From Clostridium chauvoei (GTDB lineage: Bacteria > Bacillota > Clostridia > Clostridiales > Clostridiaceae): DNA of 64,000 nucleotides. Under the pieces are notes generated by a model. It was given only the letters and a program-made list of their open reading frames with translations. It was not told the origin of the DNA and ran no database searches. Positions within the stretch are counted from its first letter, which is position 1; the number at the start of each line of letters is the position of its first letter. Below, in pieces: positions 52,511-64,000 of this stretch. The stretch spans positions 2,676,660 to 2,740,659 of the forward strand of contig NZ_CP018624.1 in NCBI RefSeq assembly GCF_002327185.1, given 5' to 3'. The translations under genes were made by a program, and so were the position numbers.

Positions 52511-54943
52511 TTATAAATTTTTATAAATAACATTTGACCCCCAAATACCAGTTGCATATTCATTTATTGTTCTATCTGATGAAAATATTCCTGAGTGTGC
52601 TATGTTTATTCCGCACATCCTTTGCCACTTTTCTCTATCTCTATAAAGTTTATCTACTTTATCTTGAGCTTTTATATAGTCGTCAAAATCTTTTAAAACA
52701 AAAAATTCATCATTATAATTTAATATATTTTCATAAATAGGTTTAAACTTATCTTTATCCTTACTATATGTTCCATTTATTAAATCATCCATTATTCTCT
52801 TTATTCTTGGATCATTATTATATATATCCCATGAACAGTATCCACCATTCTTATAGTAGTCTAAAACTTCATTTGCACTTAACCCAAAAATTATAATATT
52901 ATCTTCTTTTACTTCATCTTTAATTTCTATATTTGCTCCATCTAAAGTCGCTATTGTAACTGCTCCATTCATCATAAATTTCATATTTGATGTACCAGAA
53001 GCTTCTTTAGTGGTAGTGGATATTTGTTCGCTTAAATCAGTTGCTGGTATTATTTTTTCAGCTAAGGACACTCTATAGTTATCCATAATTACAACTTTAA
53101 TTTTATCTCCCACTCTGGAATCATTATTTACTTTATTAGCAATAGCATCTATTAACTCTATTGTATTTTTAGCTAAATAATATCCAGGTGCTGCTTTCCC
53201 TGCAAATATAAATGTCCTTGGTACTATATCTAAATTAGGATTATCAATTATCCTATTATATAAGTCCATTATCCTTAAACAATTTAATACTTGTCGTTTG
53301 TACGCATGTATTCTCTTAACATGTACATCGAATATCGAGTCCAGATTTACTTTTATACCCTTAGTCTTATATATTTCTTCAGCTAACTTTTTCTTATTAT
53401 TAGCTTTTATATTATCTAAGGCTTTTATAATTTTTGGATCATCTAGATATCTTTCAAAATTCTCTAAATCTGTAGGATGTTTTATAAAACTAGACCCTAT
53501 TGTAGACTTTAAAAGCTCTGTTAACTTTGGATTCGATTTTATAAGCCACCTTCTATGGGTTATTCCGTTAGTCTTATTATTAAACTTATTAGGATATAGA
53601 TAATAGAAATCTGACATTTCTTTTTTCTTTAATATTTCAGTATGAAGCTTTGCTACTCCATTTACACTATGACTACCTACAATTGCAAGATTAGCCATTC
53701 TAATATATCCATCTCCTATTATAGACATCCTAGAAATTTTATCCCATTGCCCTATATACTTATTCCAAAGTTCTCTACAATATCTTTCATTAATTTCTTC
53801 AATTATCATATATATTCGTGGAAGTAATGTTTTAAACATATCTACAGGCCACTTTTCTAAAGCTTCTGCTAATATAGTATGATTTGTATATGAAATTATA
53901 TTTTGTGTTATTCTCCAAGCTATTTCCCAAGATAATCCTTCTTCGTCTAATAAAATTCTCATAAGTTCTGGAATCGCTAATGTTGGATGTGTATCATTTA
54001 TATGAATTGCTATTTTTTCATCTAATTCTAATATATTTCCGCCATGCTTCTTAAAATGTCTTATTATACTTTGAATTCCAGCTGATACGAAAAAATATTG
54101 TTGTTTTAATCTTAATAACTTTCCTTCATAAAATGAATCTTCTGGATATAAAACTAATGAAATTGCTTCTACAGAATTTTTGTACTCCATCGCCTTTACA
54201 AATTCTCCTCTACTAAAAGAAGAAAAATCAAATTCATTTGAAACTGGCTCTGCACTCCATAACCTAAGAGTATTTACAACTTCATTTTCATATCCAACTA
54301 TAGGTGTATCATATGGTACTGCTAAAACAGGTTCATAATTTACATGAATAAAATTTAACTTACCATTTACATTCTCTACCTTTACTTCTCCACCAAATTT
54401 AACTATTTCTGATTTATCTGGTTTCTTAATTTCCCAAACATTTTCTGAACTTAACCATGTATCTGGTACCTCAACTTGTTTTCCATCGATTATTTTTTGT
54501 TCAAAAAATCCATATTTATATCTAATTCCACAACCATGTCCTGCAATACTTAAAGATGCCATAGAGTCTAGAAAACATGCTGCAAGTCTCCCTAAACCAC
54601 CATTTCCTAAACCCTGATCTTGTTCTATTTCCTCTAAACATTCTAAATCTATGTCTAACTCTTTTAATGCTTCTCTACAAGTTTCTCTAATTCCTAAATT
54701 TAATAATGAGTCCCCTAATAATTTACCTAATAAAAATTCCATAGATAAATAATAAACTTGCTTTGACTTAACATTAGAATACTTTTTATTAGTTTCAATC
54801 CATTTTGCAGTTATATATTCTCTTACCAAGCTACCTAATGCTTGATATTTTTGAAGATCTGTTCCCTCTCTTAATTCTTTACCGTGTAACTCTAAAAATT
54901 TTTCTTTATAGTCATTTATTATTTTTTTCTTAGAAATTGACAA
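52511..54943 (-). CDS. glgP: Glycogen/starch phosphorylase
   Basis: 810 residues, standard for the GT35 family. It releases glucose-1-phosphate from chain ends with inorganic phosphate, in the cytosol. Features: YYLSMEFLLGKLL, EQDQGLGNGGLGRLAACFLDS, and the PLP-binding Lys655 in EASGTSNMKFMMNG, then GANIEI. Start ATG 54943 with AGGAGGAA upstream. It lies between glgA and the GH13 gene. Confidence 0.96.
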   Translation of the reverse strand: MSISKKKIINDYKEKFLELHGKELREGTDLQKYQALGSLVREYITAKWIETNKKYSNVKSKQVYYLSMEFLLGKLLGDSLLNLGIRETCREALKELDIDLECLEEIEQDQGLGNGGLGRLAACFLDSMASLSIAGHGCGIRYKYGFFEQKIIDGKQVEVPDTWLSSENVWEIKKPDKSEIVKFGGEVKVENVNGKLNFIHVNYEPVLAVPYDTPIVGYENEVVNTLRLWSAEPVSNEFDFSSFSRGEFVKAMEYKNSVEAISLVLYPEDSFYEGKLLRLKQQYFFVSAGIQSIIRHFKKHGGNILELDEKIAIHINDTHPTLAIPELMRILLDEEGLSWEIAWRITQNIISYTNHTILAEALEKWPVDMFKTLLPRIYMIIEEINERYCRELWNKYIGQWDKISRMSIIGDGYIRMANLAIVGSHSVNGVAKLHTEILKKKEMSDFYYLYPNKFNNKTNGITHRRWLIKSNPKLTELLKSTIGSSFIKHPTDLENFERYLDDPKIIKALDNIKANNKKKLAEEIYKTKGIKVNLDSIFDVHVKRIHAYKRQVLNCLRIMDLYNRIIDNPNLDIVPRTFIFAGKAAPGYYLAKNTIELIDAIANKVNNDSRVGDKIKVVIMDNYRVSLAEKIIPATDLSEQISTTTKEASGTSNMKFMMNGAVTIATLDGANIEIKDEVKEDNIIIFGLSANEVLDYYKNGGYCSWDIYNNDPRIKRIMDDLINGTYSKDKDKFKPIYENILNYNDEFFVLKDFDDYIKAQDKVDKLYRDREKWQRMCGINIAHSGIFSSDRTINEYATGIWGSNVIYKNL

Positions 54944-54971
54944 TACGTATTCCTCCTAAATAGATATACTA

Positions 54972-56408
54972 TTATTTGCAAGCTATTAATTCACTATATA
55001 ATCTCTTATATTCTTTAGCTGATTTTTCCCAACTATTATTAGAATCCATAGCCTGTATTATTAATGATTGCCAATTTTTTCTATTATTATATACTTCTAA
55101 AGCATAATTTGTTATTTTTAATAATTCTTCATAACTATAGTGCTTAAATCCAAACCCATTTCCTTCATTAGTATATTTATTATAAGGTGTTATTGTATCT
55201 TTAAGCCCTCCGGTTTCCCTAACAATAGGAATAGTACCATATCTTAAAGCTATTAATTGCCCTAATCCACATGGTTCAAATAAAGATGGCATTAAGAACA
55301 TATCTGAAGCTGCATATATTTTATGTGCTAATGAATTATCAAACATTATATTTGCACTTAATTTATTAGTATATCTTGATTGGATTTCTTTAAATTTTTC
55401 TTCATATAAAGAATCTCCAGTTCCTAATATTACTACTTGTACATCTTTTTGTAGTAATCCCTCTAACATATTAATTATTAGGTCGCATCCCTTTTGATGT
55501 GTTAATCTAGACACCATGCCAATCATAGGTATATCCTTATTTACAGGTAACCCTAATTCTTTTTGTAACTTTTCTTTATTTATTTCTTTTCCTTCAATAT
55601 CATTTATAGAATATTGTTTATATATAAATTTATCCGTACTTGGATTATATTCCTCATAATCTATTCCGTTAACTATACCCTGTAGATAACTTCCTCTATA
55701 TTCTAATAAACCATGTAGCCCCTCTCCATATTGTGGAGTTTTTATTTCTTCTGCATAAGTTTTACTAACAGTTGTTATTTTATCTGAATAATTAAGAGCT
55801 CCCTTTAAAAAACTTACTCCTCCATTAAACTCTAAGCTTCCATCATCAAATAAACCATAATCATATCCAAAAAGCTCTGGTAAAATCTCTTTACTAAATG
55901 TTCCTGTAAAGAATAAGTTATGAATTGAAAAAACAGTTTTCATATTCTTATAATAATCATCCTTCATATATTCAACTTTATGAAGGACTGGAATCATAGC
56001 TGTTTGCCAATCATTGCAATGTATTATATCTGGCTTCCAATCTATTTCCCTCAAAAAGTTAAGCACTGCTCTATCAAAAAATGCAAATTTTTCTCCATCA
56101 TCATAATATCCATATAAACTATCTCTTTTAAAATAGTATTCATTATCTATAAAGTAATAAGTTACACCTTTATATACATATTCAAATATTCCACAATATT
56201 GTGTTCTCCAACTTACTGGTACCATAAACCATTTAATAAATTTAAATTTTTTCTTCAAACTCTCATTTATATCTCTATAGTTAGGTATAACAACTCTAGC
56301 TTCTACCCCTATTTCATTTAAAGCTTGAGGTAAAGCACCTATAACATCGCCTAACCCACCTGTTTTTATAAATGGATGTGCTTCTGATGCAACTATTAAT
56401 ACTTTCAT
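54972..56408 (-). CDS. glgA: Glycogen synthase (ADP-glucose-dependent)
   Basis: 478 residues, GT5. It adds glucose from ADP-glucose to the non-reducing end of alpha-1,4-glucans. Features: N-terminal [13 protein letters not shown] (Lys15) for ADP-glucose, [22 protein letters not shown], and C-terminal [14 protein letters not shown] with the following ETGGLKDT. Its ATG directly abuts the glgB stop (TAA-ATG), so it is translationally coupled. 28 bases separate it from glgP. Confidence 0.97.
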   Translation of the reverse strand: MKVLIVASEAHPFIKTGGLGDVIGALPQALNEIGVEARVVIPNYRDINESLKKKFKFIKWFMVPVSWRTQYCGIFEYVYKGVTYYFIDNEYYFKRDSLYGYYDDGEKFAFFDRAVLNFLREIDWKPDIIHCNDWQTAMIPVLHKVEYMKDDYYKNMKTVFSIHNLFFTGTFSKEILPELFGYDYGLFDDGSLEFNGGVSFLKGALNYSDKITTVSKTYAEEIKTPQYGEGLHGLLEYRGSYLQGIVNGIDYEEYNPSTDKFIYKQYSINDIEGKEINKEKLQKELGLPVNKDIPMIGMVSRLTHQKGCDLIINMLEGLLQKDVQVVILGTGDSLYEEKFKEIQSRYTNKLSANIMFDNSLAHKIYAASDMFLMPSLFEPCGLGQLIALRYGTIPIVRETGGLKDTITPYNKYTNEGNGFGFKHYSYEELLKITNYALEVYNNRKNWQSLIIQAMDSNNSWEKSAKEYKRLYSELIACK

Positions 56409-58445
56409 TTATTTCTTCTCTCCCTTTAGTACCCTTTTATTCTTTTTAATACCTTTTTTATTAGTACGCTTATTATCCTTAGCATTTATCTTATCAGTAT
56501 CATTTTCTGCATTATTGAATTTATCAATTGCTATTACTGAAACTCCCATAGGTGGGACCTTAATTTTTATTGAATATGGCTGACTATGACTTTCGAGATT
56601 ATCTGCTACTAAAGTACCTTCTATAACTTGTCCAGATCCACCATACTTAACTTCATCTGTATTGAATACTTCTTTATAATCTGCTAAATATGGTACTCCT
56701 ACTTCGAAATCATAATAAACTATAGGCGTAAAGTTACATATAAATATTAATGTATCTTTCTCATCTCTTCCTTTTCTTATAAAAGTTAAAATACTTTGCT
56801 TATTATTATCAGCATCGATCCATTGAAATCCCTTTTCATCATAATCCAATTCCCATAAAGCCTTGTTTTCCTTATAGAACTCATTTAATTCTTTAAAATA
56901 ATTTTGTGTTTTTTTATGTGTCTCAAATTCCTTAATTAACTTCCATTCTAGTTGTTCGTATTCTCTCCACTCTATAAATTGACCAAATTCTGATCCCATA
57001 AATAGAAGTTTCTTTCCTGGATGTCCTATCATAAATGCTGAAAATAATCTTAATCCAGCAAATTTATTCCAGTAATCTCCCCACATTTTATCCACTAATG
57101 ACTTTTTCCCATGAACAACTTCATCATGAGATATAGGTAATATAAAATTTTCTGAGTAATTATACATCATTGAGAAATTTAATTTATTGTGATGATATTT
57201 TCTATATATAGGATCTACTTCAATATATTCTAACGTATCGTTCATCCATCCCATATTCCACTTAAAATTAAATCCTAATCCACCTAAATTAACTGGCTTA
57301 CTAACATTTGGCCATGAAGTTGATTCTTCCGCTACCATAAGCACATTTTCAAATTCTGCAAAAACAGCAGTATTCAATTCTTTTAAAAATTCAATTCCCT
57401 CTAAACATCCATTCTCCCCATATTTATTAGGAATCCATTCTCCTTCATTTCTACCATAATCTAAATATATTATGTTAGAAACAGCGTCTACTCTTAAGCC
57501 ATCAACATGAAACTCTCTTATCCAATATAAAGCGTTAGATATTAAAAAGCTCTTAACCTCAGGCTTACCTAAATCAAAATTAGAAGTTCCCCAACCTTTA
57601 TTATCAGCCTTCCAACCTTCTTCGTATTCATAAGTTGGCCCACCATCAAACATATATAATCCATGTTCATCTTTACAAAAATGACTTGGTGCCCAATCTA
57701 AGATAACTCCAATATCATTCTTGTGTAACTCACTAATCAAATGCTTTAAACCTTCTGGGTTTCCATACCTACTTGTAGGAGAATAGTAACCTACGCCTTG
57801 ATATCCCCAAGAGGCATCTAATGGATGTTCTATTAATGGCATCATTTCTATATGAGTATATCCCATCTCTACTAAGTACTTTGGTAATTCTTCAGCTAAT
57901 TCCTCATAAGTAAGGAATTCTCCATCCTTAGTTTTCCAGGATCCTAAATGTACTTCATATATATTTAATGGACTTTCATATATATTCGTCTTTTTTCTTT
58001 TATTAATCCATTTTCTATCATTCCATTTAAATTTAATATCTTCTTTTACAATGGATGCAGTATTAGGTCTAACTTCTGATAAATATGCATATGGGTCAGC
58101 CTTATAAACACCTTTGGTACCCCATTGGTTAACTATATAATACTTATATTTACATCCTGGCTTTAAAGCAGGAATAAAAATACTCCATAGTCCTTTATCT
58201 GTTATTTTCTTAAGTTTATACTCTTCCATTGGTTTAAAATCACAAAAGTCCCCAACAACATAAATACAACTAGCCTTTGGTGCCCATGTAGTAAATCTTA
58301 TTCCTCTTTTTCTATTCTCTGTAATATAATGAGAGCCCATAAATCTATAGCTATTATAATTTTTTCCTTCATGAAATAAATTATTATCTTCTGATATTAT
58401 TTCTCCCTTCTTTACTACTACTTTTTTTTCTTTTACGGTTACCAT
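56409..58445 (-). CDS. glgB: 1,4-alpha-glucan branching enzyme
   Basis: 678 residues, GH13. First gene of the glycogen operon. It cuts an alpha-1,4 chain and joins it by an alpha-1,6 link. N-terminal CBM48 (about 30-130), then the barrel with Asp320 in GLRVDAVS, Glu373 in [10 protein letters not shown] and Asp441 in [10 protein letters not shown], and a C-terminal beta domain. The last 35 residues form an unusual Lys/Asn-rich tail ([20 protein letters not shown]) beyond the family end. ATG 58445 follows AAGGAGGGGGAGCT, a very strong site. Confidence 0.96.
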   Translation of the reverse strand: MVTVKEKKVVVKKGEIISEDNNLFHEGKNYNSYRFMGSHYITENRKRGIRFTTWAPKASCIYVVGDFCDFKPMEEYKLKKITDKGLWSIFIPALKPGCKYKYYIVNQWGTKGVYKADPYAYLSEVRPNTASIVKEDIKFKWNDRKWINKRKKTNIYESPLNIYEVHLGSWKTKDGEFLTYEELAEELPKYLVEMGYTHIEMMPLIEHPLDASWGYQGVGYYSPTSRYGNPEGLKHLISELHKNDIGVILDWAPSHFCKDEHGLYMFDGGPTYEYEEGWKADNKGWGTSNFDLGKPEVKSFLISNALYWIREFHVDGLRVDAVSNIIYLDYGRNEGEWIPNKYGENGCLEGIEFLKELNTAVFAEFENVLMVAEESTSWPNVSKPVNLGGLGFNFKWNMGWMNDTLEYIEVDPIYRKYHHNKLNFSMMYNYSENFILPISHDEVVHGKKSLVDKMWGDYWNKFAGLRLFSAFMIGHPGKKLLFMGSEFGQFIEWREYEQLEWKLIKEFETHKKTQNYFKELNEFYKENKALWELDYDEKGFQWIDADNNKQSILTFIRKGRDEKDTLIFICNFTPIVYYDFEVGVPYLADYKEVFNTDEVKYGGSGQVIEGTLVADNLESHSQPYSIKIKVPPMGVSVIAIDKFNNAENDTDKINAKDNKRTNKKGIKKNKRVLKGEKK

Positions 58446-58669
58446 AGCTCCCCCTCCTTATCCCCATATTTGGTTTACATATATTTGAAATTATATCATA
58501 AAGGTATTATTTTTCCCATTTCTTTTGAAATACAATTATCTTCATTTTTTATTTATATCTACAATAAACTCCTACCTTTATTTGCATTATTTATTTTTTT
58601 AATTAACTGCTTATAAAATTTTTATATTATCTTGTAAAATTTTTCCTATTTAATTTAGTTTTTAATAAA
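58446..58669. other. Leader and promoter region of the glycogen operon
   Basis: AT-rich. On the minus strand TATAAT occurs about 50 bases before the glgB ATG (near 58491-58496) without a good -35 box. I see no CcpA cre site matching the usual consensus and no hairpin leader. Confidence 0.4.
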
Positions 58670-58670
58670 A

Positions 58671-58709
58671 TAAAAAATCATCTTCTAAATATTTATTAGA
58701 AAATGATTT
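58671..58709 (-). terminator. Second terminator downstream of rRNA operon 3
   Basis: Stem AAATCAT-C-TTCTAA / TTAGAA-A-ATGATTT followed by six Ts on the minus strand. It stands between operon 3 and the glycogen operon and would block read-through. Confidence 0.75.
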
Positions 58710-58743
58710 TAATTTTAAGATTATTATTTTTTAAAAGAAATAC

Positions 58744-58776
58744 AAAAAAAATAAGAGTCTAATAAGACTCTTATTT
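58744..58776 (-). terminator. First terminator of rRNA operon 3
   Basis: Perfect 11-bp stem AAATAAGAGTC/GACTCTTATTT then eight Ts on the minus strand, 6 bases beyond the 5S gene. Confidence 0.9.
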
Positions 58777-58781
58777 ACTAA

Positions 58782-58897
58782 CCTGGCAACGTTCTACTCT
58801 CCCACACAGTCTCCCATGCAGTACCATCGACGCTGTAGAGCTTAACTTTCCTGTTCGGAATGGGAAGGAGTGTTTCCTCTACGCCATCATCACCAGA
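58782..58897 (-). rRNA. rrf: 5S ribosomal RNA, operon 3
   Basis: Same 116-base sequence as the others. No tRNA follows, unlike operons 1 and 2. Confidence 0.93.
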
Positions 58898-59013
58898 TGC
58901 ATTGTCACCCCAAATCTATGATTTGGTTGGTGTAAAGCACTTAGCATAGCTAAGTTACCTTTTCAGAGATGTTCTCTGAAAATTGCACATGAATTTTTGC
59001 CATTTCGTTATTG

Positions 59014-61915
<2,902 letters not shown>

Positions 61916-62142
61916 TTACGGTTCTCTTTTTACAAAGAGTCAATTTATATCACAAAGAATATTTTTCTTGGCTTGTTGTCACTTCTCAATTAACATTTGT
62001 TAATAAAGTTGTTTTAATTCATGTGCAATTTTCAAAGAACAAAATTTTGAAGGATTTTGGTCCTTCAAAATTGAACAGAAGTTAAGATAACTCTTCTTTT
62101 GAAATATACTAGTTAATCATCTTGTTAACTAGATTTCTCCAT

Positions 62143-63659
<1,517 letters not shown>

Positions 63660-63792
63660 AAGTTTAATCTGTGCTCAAATTACTTTGAGTCTTTGTTTTA
63701 AGACTTTCAAAAGAATTGCTGGTTATTACTTAACTTTTATTCTGTTCAATTTTCAAAGACCATTTTCTTCATCGCCCTCAAGCGACTCATTT

Positions 63793-63821
63793 ATCTTATC
63801 ACTTTCAACTCTTCTTGTCAA
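63793..63821 (-). promoter_or_regulatory. rRNA operon 3 promoter P1
   Basis: TTGACA (63821-63816), 17-bp spacer, TAAGAT (63798-63793), then AAATGAGTCGC. Confidence 0.85.
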
Positions 63822-63865
63822 CAACTTTTTTCAAGTTATTTTCAAGTTGTTTAAGCGACTCGTTT

Positions 63866-63894
63866 ATCTTACCACTACTTAGTTTCCTTGTCAA
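63866..63894 (-). promoter_or_regulatory. rRNA operon 3 promoter P2
   Basis: TTGACA (63894-63889), 17-bp spacer, TAAGAT (63871-63866), then AAACGAGTCGCTT. Confidence 0.85.
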
Positions 63895-63951
63895 CAAGTT
63901 TTAAAATCTTTTTTTCAAGTATTTCTGACTTGTTTCTAGTGGATGTCTTAA

Positions 63952-63980
63952 ATACTATCATTAGTTTTAAATTATGTCAA
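63952..63980 (-). promoter_or_regulatory. rRNA operon 3 promoter P3
   Basis: TTGACA (63980-63975), 17-bp spacer, TAGTAT (63957-63952). Its downstream sequence lacks the AAACGAGTCGC block of P1 and P2. Confidence 0.7.
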
Positions 63981-64000
63981 CATTATTTCTATGTTTTTTA

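Overview
The window is low-GC Firmicute DNA. The protein-coding part is strongly AT-rich, Shine-Dalgarno sites are of the GGAGG type, and sigma-A promoters have near-consensus boxes. Gene content (a [FeFe]-hydrogenase, a flavodiiron/rubredoxin/NADH oxidoreductase fusion, an AbrB regulator, a GlgC/GlgD glycogen operon) and the 16S sequence point to Clostridium sensu stricto (cluster I). I cannot name the species from the sequence alone. It looks like an ordinary chromosomal segment: I see no prophage, transposase, integrase, CRISPR array or recognisable defence island.

Layout. 1-5.1 kb: bifunctional NAD(P)H-hydrate repair enzyme (cut by the window edge), acpS, a small unknown gene and a large oxygen-detoxifying flavodiiron fusion. 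5.2-11.8 kb: a frameshifted second ssb, galE, a frameshifted YihY/BrkB membrane gene, an aldose-1-epimerase-like gene, a nuclease-helicase fusion of the DinG/Rad3 family and a DUF1836 gene. 12.3-20.4 kb: abrB with tandem promoters, rsmI, a TrmN6-like methyltransferase, an NlpC/P60 wall hydrolase with a possible leader peptide, tRNA-Pro, a group-B-like [FeFe]-hydrogenase, a HAD phosphatase, a cytoplasmic parvulin and a Bcp peroxiredoxin. 20.5-25.7 kb: rRNA operon 1 (minus strand, 16S-23S-5S-tRNA-Phe). 26-42.5 kb: ung, small membrane proteins, a second tRNA-Phe, a CPBP protease preceded by a possible structured RNA, a CinA-type amidase, an EF-G paralogue, an operon of GT-C glycosyltransferase + GtrA + LtaS-like synthase, an AbgT transporter, cardiolipin synthase, a DUF2334 protein, a VanZ-like protein and a zinc-ribbon protein. 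42.6-47.9 kb: rRNA operon 2 (with tRNA-Met and tRNA-Ala). 48.2-58.4 kb: glycogen operon glgB-glgA-glgP-GH13-glgC-glgD. 58.7-64 kb: rRNA operon 3 with three tandem promoters.

How it fits together. All three rRNA operons lie on the minus strand and are near-identical direct repeats, and the whole glycogen operon is the only protein-coding content between operons 2 and 3. The glycogen operon encodes a complete cycle: ADP-glucose synthesis by GlgC with its GlgD partner, chain extension (GlgA), branching (GlgB), phosphorolysis (GlgP) and hydrolysis by a GH13 enzyme. Redox genes (flavodiiron fusion, hydrogenase, peroxiredoxin) suit an anaerobe that tolerates brief oxygen exposure. Several envelope genes (NlpC/P60, LtaS-like, GtrA, GT-C, cardiolipin synthase, DUF2334) are scattered between.

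I did not find a wholly new system. The most useful leads are: two homopolymer frameshifts on either side of galE; an eight-codon leader ORF stop-start overlapped with the wall hydrolase; a possible structured RNA ahead of the CPBP protease; an operator-like dyad at the peroxiredoxin promoter; a 15-bp direct repeat exactly 100 bp apart upstream of abrB; an LtaS-like enzyme with Ser at the expected Thr nucleophile; an EF-G paralogue lacking the G3 histidine; and unlisted small ORFs at 16534-16662 and 42297-42449.
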